Of a stretch of 64,000 nucleotides of DNA, positions 1 through 8,652 are shown piece after piece (the stretch's first letter is position 1; the number at the start of each line of letters is the position of its first letter). A model generated the notes under the pieces. It was not told the origin of the DNA, made no database searches, and worked only from the letters and a program-made list of their open reading frames with translations. The stretch covers positions 119,711-183,710 of the forward strand of contig JAJRRT010000041.1 of the NCBI GenBank assembly GCA_024279255.1, in the 5' to 3' direction. The position numbers and the translations under genes were made by a program. The stretch is from Deltaproteobacteria bacterium. Lineage in GTDB: Bacteria > Desulfobacterota > Desulfuromonadia > Desulfuromonadales > Geopsychrobacteraceae.

Positions 1-1
1 T

Positions 2-1495
2 GCCTGTTATTCATATGTCCAACCGACTCCGGTAGTTGCACCACAGCTGGTTGCATATTCACATGAAGTTGCCACATTACTTGATCTGGATCAGTCGACC
101 TGTGAAAGCGAGCTGTTCGCGCAGGTTTTTGCTGGGAATCAACTATCGCCAGGGATGGAGCCCTACGCTTGCTGTTACGGCGGACATCAGTTTGGACGCT
201 GGGCCGGTCAACTCGGAGACGGACGGGCGATTAATCTGGGAGAGATTGTTAATCACCTCGGTGAGCGTTGGGCTCTGCAATTGAAGGGTGCAGGTCTTAC
301 CCCCTACTCGCGCCGGGCTGACGGTCTGGCTGTGCTACGATCCTCAGTTCGCGAATTTCTCTGCAGTGAAGCCATGTATCACCTCGGGGTACCGACCACT
401 CGTGCCCTGAGTCTTCTCCTGACGGGAGAACAAGTCACTCGTGACATGTTTTACGATGGGCACCCGAAACAGGAACCGGGAGCCGTTGTCTGCCGTGTGG
501 CGCCCTCTTTCACCCGTTTCGGTAGCTTTCAGATTTTCACCTCGCGTAATGAAATCGATCAGTTGCGTCAACTGGTCGATTTCACGATCCGCACTGATTT
601 TTCACATCTCGGAGAACCTTCTGTGGCTGTGTATCTTAAGTGGTTCGAAGAAGTTTGCCGTAAAACTGCCGAGATGATTATTCACTGGATGCGCGTCGGC
701 TTTGTTCACGGTGTGATGAACACCGACAATATGTCGATCCTTGGCCTGACAATCGACTACGGGCCCTACGGCTGGCTGGAAGATTACAACCCCGACTGGA
801 CCCCTAACACGACTGATGCTCAAGGCAGGCGCTATCGCTTCGGAAATCAGCCCCAAATTGCGCTTTGGAATCTCGCCCAACTCGCGAACGCCATCTACCC
901 CTTGATTGAGCAAACCGAACCTTTGGAAGAGGCGCTACAGCTGTATGGTGTTTGCTACAAACAGGGTTGGCAGGAGATGATGGCGCAAAAGCTGGGGCTG
1001 AAACAATTCAAACCGGAATATGATCTACCGTTAACGGCAGAACTGGAAAAGATATTGCGACTGGTTGAAACCGATATGACCATTTTCTATCGAAAACTGG
1101 CTGATCTTGACCCAGCAGAGGGTCAGAGTAATGATAATTTGCTCGCTCCGTTGTTCGACGCCTACTACCAACCGGAAGAATTGACCGAGGAGAACAAACG
1201 ACAAATTTGCGCTTGGTTGCGCACCTATCTGGAACGAGTGGGACAAGATGGACAAAGCAATACGGAGAGACGTCAAAAAATGAACGCAGTGAACCCTAAA
1301 TATGTGCTGCGCAACTACCTGGCGCAAATGGCGATCGATAAAGCGGAGGCTGGTGATCACAGTCTGGTTAATGATCTGCTGCAGGTGATGCGATATCCCT
1401 ATGCAGAGCAGCCTGATAGCGAGGAGTTTGCTCAAAAACGGCCCGACTGGGCACGCCAACGTGTTGGTTGCTCAATGCTCTCCTGTAGCTCTTAA
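2..1495 (+). CDS. selO: SelO/YdiU protein adenylyltransferase (5'-truncated by window edge)
   Basis: Pseudokinase-fold enzyme that transfers AMP to protein Ser/Thr/Tyr residues (established for the SelO family). The frame is open from base 2; the ORF-track Met at 155 is internal, because upstream codons already read as family sequence (YSYVQPTPV). About 20 N-terminal residues are estimated to lie outside the window. Family blocks are visible: LKGAGLTPYSRRADG, SSVREFLCSEAM, and the active-site segment GVMNTDNMSILGLTIDYGP. The C-terminus ends CSS, so Cys stands where some family members have selenocysteine. It converges on the next gene, and the two stop codons overlap by a few bases. Confidence 0.95.
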   Translation, partial: ACYSYVQPTPVVAPQLVAYSHEVATLLDLDQSTCESELFAQVFAGNQLSPGMEPYACCYGGHQFGRWAGQLGDGRAINLGEIVNHLGERWALQLKGAGLTPYSRRADGLAVLRSSVREFLCSEAMYHLGVPTTRALSLLLTGEQVTRDMFYDGHPKQEPGAVVCRVAPSFTRFGSFQIFTSRNEIDQLRQLVDFTIRTDFSHLGEPSVAVYLKWFEEVCRKTAEMIIHWMRVGFVHGVMNTDNMSILGLTIDYGPYGWLEDYNPDWTPNTTDAQGRRYRFGNQPQIALWNLAQLANAIYPLIEQTEPLEEALQLYGVCYKQGWQEMMAQKLGLKQFKPEYDLPLTAELEKILRLVETDMTIFYRKLADLDPAEGQSNDNLLAPLFDAYYQPEELTEENKRQICAWLRTYLERVGQDGQSNTERRQKMNAVNPKYVLRNYLAQMAIDKAEAGDHSLVNDLLQVMRYPYAEQPDSEEFAQKRPDWARQRVGCSMLSCSS

Positions 1496-1929
1496 AAAGA
1501 CTGCCAATACTTCTGCCAATTTTGTTTACAAACCTCTCGGCTGAATTCTTTCGGCAAGCTGCAGAGGCTCCCCTCTGGCTGGGCCAGAGTCTCCTCATCA
1601 GGAATCAGCGCTAGACATTGACAGGGCCGCTCAGAAACCGAGAAAGAACAGCCATCCTTGCCAAGGAATGCACATCCGCTCACTAAAGTGAGCGGAGCAG
1701 GCATCGGCACACCAGACTTCTCCCAGAGGACCAGCCCTAGCTCGGATAGGCATTCACGCATTTGTTCGAGGGGCAAAGGCTTTCCTGCGAAAAAGATCGT
1801 AAGAAATCGCTGCGGATCGATCCAAAGGCCAGGACTACCCTGACAACAACGGCCACCACATTTTCTGCAGAGAGAATAATTCAATGATTCTCTTTTTTGT
1901 AATTGCACAGACAGCCCACGATTGATCAT
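1492..1929 (-). CDS. YkgJ-family cysteine-cluster protein
   Basis: A 145-residue protein with the CxxCxxxCC-type N-terminal cluster (CRKCGGRCC) of the YkgJ/UPF0153 zinc- or iron-chelating family, plus further cysteines later (SGCAFL, DGCSFS, RPCQCL). Function is unknown beyond metal binding. The ATG at 1929 has no strong Shine-Dalgarno. The gene is convergent with selO. Confidence 0.8.
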   Translation of the reverse strand: MINRGLSVQLQKRESLNYSLCRKCGGRCCQGSPGLWIDPQRFLTIFFAGKPLPLEQMRECLSELGLVLWEKSGVPMPAPLTLVSGCAFLGKDGCSFSVSERPCQCLALIPDEETLAQPEGSLCSLPKEFSREVCKQNWQKYWQSF

Positions 1930-1961
1930 TGCTAAGGGTCACATTTCGACTGGATCATTTC

Positions 1962-2011
1962 CCGTGAAAGGCTGACGACATTGAAGCTATCAGCCTTTCA
2001 CGGTTTTTTTT
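1962..2011 (+). terminator. Intrinsic terminator, plus-strand orientation
   Basis: Perfect 14-bp stem (CCGTGAAAGGCTGA and its complement) with a 14-base loop, followed on the plus strand by eight T. The minus-strand side has no U tract, yet both flanking genes are on the minus strand. It therefore best fits termination of plus-strand readthrough, for example from selO. Confidence 0.75.
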
Positions 2012-2025
2012 GCAAAATGACCTTC

Positions 2026-2499
2026 TTAGAGGATCTCAACCAGTTCGAACTCATAGGTTAATTCTTCACCCGCTAGCGGGTGATTCGCATCAAGGCTGAT
2101 CTCTTCATCGCTGATCTCTATAATAGTGACCATGTAAATATCATCGTCTTCACCGGTCACCTCAAGAGTTAATCCAACTTCCGGAGTGATATCGTCGGAC
2201 AATTCACTGCGTAATATGCTGAAGACATTTTCTGGATCATGCTGGCCAAAGGCATCTTCCGGAGAGATAACAACAGTCTTTTTTTCACCACCCCGCATGC
2301 CGATCAGGGCCGCTTCGAGCGGAGCATAGAATTCGCCTGCGCCGAGGGTCAATTCCAGAGGGCCATGGTCGTGGCAGCACTCATCATCACTGCACGAATC
2401 CTCTTCTGGATCTGCATTGGTGCTATCAATGATGGTTCCGTCAGCCAACTTGCCGATAAAGTTAAGCAAGACTTTATCTGATTCTTTTACCTGTGCCAT
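2026..2499 (-). CDS. slyD: SlyD-type FKBP peptidyl-prolyl isomerase
   Basis: FKBP-fold prolyl isomerase/chaperone of the SlyD family, about 157 residues. Motifs: VLLNFIGKLADGTIIDST at the N-terminus, a flap near PLELTLGAGEFYAPLEAAL, and GMRGGEKKTVVISPEDAFG. The start is set at the internal ATG giving MAQVKES, preceded by AAAGG; the ORF-track start is five codons upstream and less typical. Odd feature: a short acidic Cys/His loop (SCSDDECCHDHG) between the first strand pair and the flap looks like a metal-binding insertion, whereas E. coli SlyD carries its Cys/His residues in a C-terminal tail. Confidence 0.88.
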   Translation of the reverse strand: MAQVKESDKVLLNFIGKLADGTIIDSTNADPEEDSCSDDECCHDHGPLELTLGAGEFYAPLEAALIGMRGGEKKTVVISPEDAFGQHDPENVFSILRSELSDDITPEVGLTLEVTGEDDDIYMVTIIEISDEEISLDANHPLAGEELTYEFELVEIL

Positions 2500-2554
2500 T
2501 GGTTTGCCTTTCATCTTTAGTCAAATTTGTTCAGTTTAAGCTATCGAAACAAGG

Positions 2555-3772
2555 CTAATTGTTCAATCCTGCTGCGATAAAGGCTGTAGTCCAAGCCGCC
2601 TGAAAGTTATATCCACCTGTAATACCGTCAATATCCATAACTTCGCCAGCAAAATATAGATTTTCACATTCTTTGCTCTGCATTGTATTAAAATCAATAC
2701 TAGCAAGACTGACTCCACCGCAGGTCACGAATTCGTCCCTGAATTGCGTTCGACCCTGTACCGGATAAACATCATTAGTCAGTATGTTCACCAGTTTGTT
2801 TAATGCTGTTTTACCGAGTTCTCCCCATTTTTTGTCAGCAGATACCTCACTTTTCTGAAGTAGATAATTCCACAACCTTTCGGGCAAAAAGTAGGGTCTG
2901 ACGTTGGCCAATATCTTCCTGGGATGATCCGTGACAATGGTCTTCAACGTGGTGAAGACATCATCATTATTGCGCACGTTGGTCCAGTTTATCTGAATTT
3001 TAAATATATAGTCTTTTTCGCTTAACAGTCGCGCCCCCAGAGATGACAATTTTAAGATTGCAGGCCCACTCATTCCCCAGTGTGTTACCAGCAAGGCCCC
3101 CGCAGATCTCAACTTGCTTCCCTGTATTCGAACCAAAGTGTTCTCTACCACGATCCCCATCAACTCAGTGACAGAGTCATCAGGCAGCTTGAATGTGAAT
3201 AATGAAGGGACAGGGTCTTCAATTCTATGTTCTAATTTTTCAAGCCACACCAGACCATCTCGAAGCGGAGAACCTCCGGTTGCGACAATAACTTTGTCAA
3301 AGGATCTCGTTGGGACTTTTCCCCCGACAAGAGTCAACTGCAGTTTATCTACAGTCTTCTTAATGGCTTTAACGCCCGTTTCCAGTTCGACTTTAATTTT
3401 CAAATTTTTCGTCTGTTCTAAAAAACAATCGATGATGGTTTGTGAGTTTTGTGAATGAGGAAATACACAATTATCATCCTGAATAGTCAATTGAACGCCG
3501 TGAGACTCAAACCATTGCATGGCATCCTGGTTGTTAAAGATCCCGAAGGCTCTCTTTAAAGCCTTACCTCCCCGCGGATAAGCGTCGTACAATCTTTTCA
3601 TATCTGAACAAGCGTTCGTAATGTTGAACCGTCCACCGCCAGATACTTTAACCTTGGCCAATACCTCTTTCGACTTTTCAAAGATGACAACGTCAGCCGC
3701 CGGATAATTTTTCTTCACGTTGATAGCCGCGAAAAATCCAGCCGCTCCGCCACCAATTATGGCTACTTCCAT
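2555..3772 (-). CDS. HI0933/BaiN-family FAD-dependent oxidoreductase
   Basis: A 405-residue flavoprotein. The N-terminal dinucleotide-binding motif IIGGGAAGFFAAINV and the family signature KVSGGGRFNITNAC identify the HI0933/YhiN group. The C-terminal FAD motif FAGEVMDIDGITGGYN is intact. The physiological substrate is unknown for most members. Transcribed alone, with a terminator-like hairpin upstream separating it from the XRE regulator. Confidence 0.88.
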   Translation of the reverse strand: MEVAIIGGGAAGFFAAINVKKNYPAADVVIFEKSKEVLAKVKVSGGGRFNITNACSDMKRLYDAYPRGGKALKRAFGIFNNQDAMQWFESHGVQLTIQDDNCVFPHSQNSQTIIDCFLEQTKNLKIKVELETGVKAIKKTVDKLQLTLVGGKVPTRSFDKVIVATGGSPLRDGLVWLEKLEHRIEDPVPSLFTFKLPDDSVTELMGIVVENTLVRIQGSKLRSAGALLVTHWGMSGPAILKLSSLGARLLSEKDYIFKIQINWTNVRNNDDVFTTLKTIVTDHPRKILANVRPYFLPERLWNYLLQKSEVSADKKWGELGKTALNKLVNILTNDVYPVQGRTQFRDEFVTCGGVSLASIDFNTMQSKECENLYFAGEVMDIDGITGGYNFQAAWTTAFIAAGLNN

Positions 3773-3804
3773 CCTGAGACCTCGTCAAATACAATAATAA
3801 TAAA

Positions 3805-3855
3805 GGGGCGTCTCCCGCATTCCTTTAAGAATTATGGGAAACACCCCGTTTTTTT
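3805..3855. terminator. Probably bidirectional terminator hairpin
   Basis: An imperfect 12-bp stem (GGGGCGTCTCCC against GGGAAACACCCC) with a 19-base loop. The plus-strand side is followed by GTTTTTTT, and the minus-strand side reads into TTTATTATTATTG. In the minus direction it would end the XRE-cupin gene before the flavoprotein gene. Confidence 0.65.
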
Positions 3856-3901
3856 GGCATATCAAGTCAACAATCTGAAATAATATTGCACTGCTACATT
3901 T

Positions 3902-4489
3902 TCAGAATATCAACATCTCTTTTTCAGCATAAATCACGGCAAATATAGTTGCCGGCTTGTCCCCGTGGCATGAAACAACATGGGGTAAGTTTGAATCAAA
4001 ATAGATAGAATCACCAGGATTGAGAACATCTGTGTGCCCTGAAAGAGTGACCTCAACCTGACCCGTCAGAACAAAGAGGATTTCTTCGCCTGCATGTTGA
4101 TTGGGTTCGGCTAGGGGGGCATCTGCAGGAGTGAGCGTCACATGGAAAGGTTCCATTTGACGGTTTTTCTTCTGATGGCCAAGAGACTCATAGCTGTAAC
4201 CTCCAGGCTTCACATCGGAACTGAAACGGGACACAGCCTCTCTGCTATTGTTTCTAACAATGCAAAAAGAGGAATCTGCACTACCGCCGAGGATGTCACC
4301 GACGGGAACCTGGAATGATTTTGCCAGGCTGACAATCTGCCCCAATGGCGGGGAAACCTTATGACCTTCAATCTCGGCAATCGTAAGCGCAGAGATTTCG
4401 GATTGCCTGGAAACATCTTCGATAGACATTCCAAGTTTGGTTCTCAGTTCTTTGACTTTTTCTCCGATTTTGACATTTTGATCCGACAT
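3902..4489 (-). CDS. XRE-family regulator with C-terminal cupin sensor domain
   Basis: A 195-residue cytoplasmic regulator: helix-turn-helix at residues ~5-65 (VKELRTKLGMSIEDVSRQS...), then a cupin domain (EPNQHAGEEILFVLTGQVEV..., PGDSIYFDSNLPHVV). This architecture is common in regulators of amine, amino-acid or fatty-acid metabolism, but the ligand cannot be read from sequence. The start is the internal ATG (MSDQNVK) behind AGGAGATGGTCG; the longer ORF lacks such a site. No target gene is evident next to it. Confidence 0.88.
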   Translation of the reverse strand: MSDQNVKIGEKVKELRTKLGMSIEDVSRQSEISALTIAEIEGHKVSPPLGQIVSLAKSFQVPVGDILGGSADSSFCIVRNNSREAVSRFSSDVKPGGYSYESLGHQKKNRQMEPFHVTLTPADAPLAEPNQHAGEEILFVLTGQVEVTLSGHTDVLNPGDSIYFDSNLPHVVSCHGDKPATIFAVIYAEKEMLIF

Positions 4490-4757
4490 CGACCATCTCC
4501 TATTCACAATATGAAGAGTTTGTAGAGATACAATCATGAACTATCAGAATATTGGGTTATAAATATTAGCATCGATAGAGCCATATCTCATTTCTATCGA
4601 GAAACTGTGAATCAATGTAACGACTTCTTCCTTCTACTCCACGAGTAATGTGGTGTCAATTAAAGGCTTCACGAGGCTTTGATCTAAATCTTTTGCAAAC
4701 GGCTCTTTCAGGTCAATTTAAAGCGGCTAGAGAAGTCTGCAGAAATGGCACGACATT

Positions 4758-5147
4758 CTAGTTAGACGCGTTCAAACGTGGGCAGAAACGTGATATTCCA
4801 ACAGAAAGTCCGTGTGAGTTTCCCGGGATGAGATAAGGGAGGTCGAGGTAGAGAATCGCTGTAATCAAAGCACCGTGGGAAACAGACCGCCGCAGGGTAC
4901 TTGAAACTCTGGCCAGCAATCGATCTGTTCCAGGGGAATGGTGGGTTGCATAACTCTCAAAGAGGCAGCCCGAAAGCCAGGTACAACAGGCTGAAAAATC
5001 GGCATAGGAATCAAGCAGTCGCTCACGGCTGCTGTCGAAGTCGACATTGAAAAACCGACAATAATCGGCGGATACCATCCCCTCTATGCAAAGGTTTGAT
5101 ATCTTCCCAACAAACTGCTGAAATTCTTCATCGCTGCAGACCTTCAT
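4758..5147 (-). CDS. Hypothetical protein
   Basis: A 129-residue ORF not recognised. A GGAG lies about nine bases before the ATG. The first 55 residues are charged and protein-like (MKVCSDEEFQQFVGKISNLC). The second half is low in charge, so it could be a genuine short protein or the front of a frameshifted gene. It lies upstream of, and in the same direction as, the HAD/PgsA genes' flank. Confidence 0.45.
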   Translation of the reverse strand: MKVCSDEEFQQFVGKISNLCIEGMVSADYCRFFNVDFDSSRERLLDSYADFSACCTWLSGCLFESYATHHSPGTDRLLARVSSTLRRSVSHGALITAILYLDLPYLIPGNSHGLSVGISRFCPRLNASN

Positions 5148-5229
5148 AACTGCACTCCGATATGTTCTATTCCTCAGGCCAAAAGCATCTATTGAGCCGA
5201 ATAAATGAAAGTATTCGGTTCAATCCTTT

Positions 5230-5799
5230 TCAGGCGGCAAGTCGCGCCAGGAAAGATTCGAAAAAACGTAAAAAAGCGAAAAATGATTCCTTGATAGGAT
5301 TTCGAGAAAAGTCGACTAAGGGCTTTGATATATATATAAATTTACTACCAGCATGCAAGCAGGCCAAACCGCCAGTCATCAGACGATCATCGAGTAAGGC
5401 GATTTGATCGGTATTGTAGTCGCCTTGGAGAGCAATCTTCTCCAGACCGTCAGGATAGGGCTTCTTGCGCACCCCGCCTACAAATACAATGTCAGGGTAG
5501 CGTAGATTGAAATATTGGAGACGTTCGCTTGAAGGTTTATTACTGAGGATATAGATATGCCCGGCACCGAAAACTTGCAACGCCTGATCGAGTACGAGTT
5601 CTGTCTCTGTCAGGGGCTTTGCCGCAGCGTGCGGGGCAAGGACGCCATCAAAATCAAAAACCAAAGCGCGGACGCCTTCAGTTTTTAACGCAGTAAGGTC
5701 GACATCAACAGTTGCAAGCTCGGGAGCCTCCGACAACAGGCGTCCAAGAACTCGACGTTGACGATGACCTGCAATCAGGCCGTAGAGGACATGGTTCAT
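5230..5799 (-). CDS. YqeG/Gep4-type HAD phosphatase, probable phosphatidylglycerophosphatase
   Basis: A 189-residue HAD-superfamily IIIA protein. Motif I is VFDFDGVLAPH, motif II is around YILSNKPS, the motif III lysines are in RKKPYPDG, and motif IV is ALLDDRLMTG. Members of this group dephosphorylate phosphatidylglycerol phosphate. That role is supported here by the immediate neighbour, a CDP-alcohol phosphatidyltransferase that would make the substrate. SD GGAGGGACGC precedes the ATG. The exact substrate is inferred from context. Confidence 0.8.
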   Translation of the reverse strand: MNHVLYGLIAGHRQRRVLGRLLSEAPELATVDVDLTALKTEGVRALVFDFDGVLAPHAAAKPLTETELVLDQALQVFGAGHIYILSNKPSSERLQYFNLRYPDIVFVGGVRKKPYPDGLEKIALQGDYNTDQIALLDDRLMTGGLACLHAGSKFIYISKPLVDFSRNPIKESFFAFLRFFESFLARLAA

Positions 5800-5841
5800 G
5801 CGTCCCTCCTTAACAATGCGGCAAAGTACCCAGACGGTACT

Positions 5842-6414
5842 TCAACCCTCTTCTTTTCTGACCAGAGTAAACAGATAGAAAGCGTAATCAACCAGAGACC
5901 AGAGAGTTATCAGCAAAACAATCGTAGAGACATAAGGCACCAGGACTGCAAGGTCAAACTCAAAACGTCCCAACAGCCCGATCAGCAGGAACAGGAAGAA
6001 CCCGACAGCCTGGCCCCAGGCCTTGACCTTGCCAGACATGCGTGAAGCCATAACAACGTTGGCCTTCATCGCAAAGAGACGGATGTAGCTGACTGAAATA
6101 TCACGTAACGCCATAAATACCGGCAACCAGAGTGGTAAAAGATTCACATGGGCAAGTGCAAAAAACATGATTAAGCGAGCAATTGAATCGGTGTAGGGAT
6201 CGAAAAATTTACCGAAATCGCTGGTCAGGTCATACTTGCGCGCCATCAGGCCATCGAACAGATCGGTCAACTCCGCCATGGCGCCAAGAATCACGGCAGC
6301 CAGAATCGTCCAGGCATTTAACCCGTAAACGGCAAAAACAGCGGCTAGGGTCGCAGCAATAAAGACCCGTGAAGCCGTTAGTATCTGTAGGTATATGAAC
6401 TGTCGGTTTTGCAT
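5842..6414 (-). CDS. pgsA: CDP-alcohol phosphatidyltransferase, probable PGP synthase
   Basis: A 190-residue integral membrane enzyme with several hydrophobic helices. The complete family motif is present: D-x2-D-G-x2-A-R-x8-G-x3-D-x3-D, read as DLFDGLMARKYDLTSDFGKF followed by FDPYTD. Predicted to join CDP-diacylglycerol to glycerol-3-phosphate. It is upstream of the HAD phosphatase by 42 bases in the same direction, suggesting a two-gene phosphatidylglycerol unit. Other CDP-alcohol acceptors are possible. Confidence 0.82.
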   Translation of the reverse strand: MQNRQFIYLQILTASRVFIAATLAAVFAVYGLNAWTILAAVILGAMAELTDLFDGLMARKYDLTSDFGKFFDPYTDSIARLIMFFALAHVNLLPLWLPVFMALRDISVSYIRLFAMKANVVMASRMSGKVKAWGQAVGFFLFLLIGLLGRFEFDLAVLVPYVSTIVLLITLWSLVDYAFYLFTLVRKEEG

Positions 6415-6527
6415 CTAGGCCTCGAAATAGATAGAAAATAGAATAGATTTCGGATGTTAACAGAAAAAAATTAGTTTCGCCAGCAGCTTGAAGATGATTG
6501 CACCCCTGGGAATCAAAACCAGATTCA

Positions 6528-8636
6528 TCAGGTTTTACGCTCCCATATCGTCACTTGGGAAATTGTATGCTGAAACTTACGAGCCGTCTCACGGATCACA
6601 AACTCGACGTCACGTGACTCTCCGATCTCGCGAAAATGAATGTCAAGTATCTCCCGCAATCCTTCCAGAGTGGTGAAAGGCTCTCCTGAACGACGCAGTC
6701 CGCCTAACCAGCTCGTTTTTCGGGTGAACTCTTCTCGCCAAGTATATGGTGACGCCAGAACGAGCAACCCACCAGGGTTAAGTCGCTGGTGGATCTCAGT
6801 CAAAAAACGTTTCGGGTCGGAGAGTCTGTCAATCAGGTTAGCAGCCAGGACAAGATCATACCCGGTGAACTGCGGTTTCAAGTTGTGCGCATCCCCCTGG
6901 TAAAACTCAATTCGTTCCTGACCTGATGTCAGATTATAGTCGCGCAGGTATTTTTCATGAAAAGAGACAATTTCCCCTTCCTCTGGGAGTTGATAGTGAA
7001 TCACACCTTTTCCCTGCATCTGATGCGCAATGCGAATGAAGCGCGCCGAATAATCGATACCGGTAACAAAATCGAAGTGTTGTGCAAACTCAAAACTGGC
7101 GCGGCCAACGGCACAACCCAGGTCAAGAGCACGCAGTTTCGGTTTATCAGCCATGTTCTCAAGGCAGATACGGACCAACTGATTCGGGAAGTTTTTAACG
7201 CCGAATTTTTCAGGGCCATAGTGAGCATCACAATACTGGGCAACGGCATCATCGGTTTCGTACATTGCTTCGGTAGTTTCGAGCTCTTGTTCAGAAGAGA
7301 CATAACGGAACCCAGCGTGCTGGTAAAAGTGTCGACGGAAGGCGTAGCGCGCATCCCGGGTTGCTTCGTTGCCGGTTGAGATCCAGGAGCCACCTTTGAT
7401 CAGGTTGTGTTGCGTGTCAAAAGTCGGGATAGAAAAATCGTCATACCATGGATGAATTTCAAAGCCGGGAAAGCCAGAAATTGGAGTCTCGCTCCACTGC
7501 CAGACGTTACCAATAAGATCGTAGAACTCCCCGAACGCAAATCGGTTGACCGGACATGAAGAAGCCCAATACTCAAGGTTAATATTCCCAGGTGCCTTAT
7601 CCCAATCGGGTTGATCTGGGACCTGGTGCTGATCGCGAAGCAAGGTCCATTCATCTTCAGTCGGCAGGCGAATCGACAGGTTGGAATCCTGTGCTTTCCA
7701 GTTGCAAAATGCCTTGGCTTCCAGATAATTGACTTCGACCGGCCAGTCCCAGGGCATGGCGATCTCCTGTGTCATGGTGCGCAAGCGATAGTTGGTTTTC
7801 TCCCGCAACCAGAAAAGTGGCTGTTCGGCTTTGCTGAATGAGAGCCAGCGCTGCCCCTCTTCTGTCCACAACTGCTGCTGCTGATAACCTCCGGCGTCTA
7901 CAAAATCCAAGAATTCGCGATTGGAGACCAGATATTTGCTCGCCTCGAAGTCATCGACATTAAATTGATGACTGCCAAATTCATTATCCCAGCCGTAGAG
8001 CCGGTGAGTCTTACTTTTTCCGAGACAGACCTGACCACCTGCAACAGGCAACAGCTGGTTTGTTGGGGCTTCTCCACTCTCTTTGCATATCTCCCACTCT
8101 GGTAGCGTACGTACTTGATCGATGGGCAAGCGACGGATAATGACTGAAGAGGTTTCCAGATGGATACGCTGGTGCTCGATTCCCATCATGATCGCCCAGA
8201 ACGGGTTGTCCCAATTGACAGGCAGCTCCAGTGGCAGGGTGCGGATCACAGTATCGATCAGCTCCCGGACTTCGTTGCGATAGGTTTTGACTTCAGTGGT
8301 CGTCGGCCAATCATAGTTCGCACTATCAAGGTCATCCCATGACATTTCATCGACGCCGATTGCAAACATCGACTCAAAATGCGGGTTAAGCCGTTTATCA
8401 ATGATTTTTGCGGCGATCAGCTTGTTGATATAAAATGTTGCGGTATGACCGAAGTAAAAGATCAAGGGATGCCGCAACGGCTCAGCGCGCAAATAAAAAG
8501 CTGAATCACTGGCTAGATTGTCGTAGAGCTGCTCATCGATACTGAAGGTTTTGTGAAAGTATTCTCTGATCTCGGTACGCTTCACTTCAGAGGTACCGGT
8601 ATTAAGAATCAGGGTGCGGATGTTGCGCAGGTCCAT
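6528..8636 (-). CDS. ovoA: OvoA: 5-histidylcysteine sulfoxide synthase / 4-mercaptohistidine N-methyltransferase
   Basis: A 702-residue three-domain enzyme of ovothiol A biosynthesis. The N-terminal DinB-like domain supplies the iron ligands (FGHTATF and EHQRIHLE, the three-His facial triad of the EgtB/OvoA family). The central FGE/sulfatase-modifying fold carries RLPTEDEW, LIGNVWQWSE and KGGSWISTGNE. The C-terminal SAM methyltransferase carries LDLGCAVGRASFEFA. SD GGAGGATATCA precedes the ATG. Full length for the family. Ovothiol is a thiolhistidine antioxidant; no separate sulfoxide lyase (OvoB) is obvious nearby, though a Cys/Met-type PLP enzyme lies 5 kb away. Confidence 0.95.
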   Translation of the reverse strand: MDLRNIRTLILNTGTSEVKRTEIREYFHKTFSIDEQLYDNLASDSAFYLRAEPLRHPLIFYFGHTATFYINKLIAAKIIDKRLNPHFESMFAIGVDEMSWDDLDSANYDWPTTTEVKTYRNEVRELIDTVIRTLPLELPVNWDNPFWAIMMGIEHQRIHLETSSVIIRRLPIDQVRTLPEWEICKESGEAPTNQLLPVAGGQVCLGKSKTHRLYGWDNEFGSHQFNVDDFEASKYLVSNREFLDFVDAGGYQQQQLWTEEGQRWLSFSKAEQPLFWLREKTNYRLRTMTQEIAMPWDWPVEVNYLEAKAFCNWKAQDSNLSIRLPTEDEWTLLRDQHQVPDQPDWDKAPGNINLEYWASSCPVNRFAFGEFYDLIGNVWQWSETPISGFPGFEIHPWYDDFSIPTFDTQHNLIKGGSWISTGNEATRDARYAFRRHFYQHAGFRYVSSEQELETTEAMYETDDAVAQYCDAHYGPEKFGVKNFPNQLVRICLENMADKPKLRALDLGCAVGRASFEFAQHFDFVTGIDYSARFIRIAHQMQGKGVIHYQLPEEGEIVSFHEKYLRDYNLTSGQERIEFYQGDAHNLKPQFTGYDLVLAANLIDRLSDPKRFLTEIHQRLNPGGLLVLASPYTWREEFTRKTSWLGGLRRSGEPFTTLEGLREILDIHFREIGESRDVEFVIRETARKFQHTISQVTIWERKT

Positions 8637-8652
8637 TGATATCCTCCGGGTC

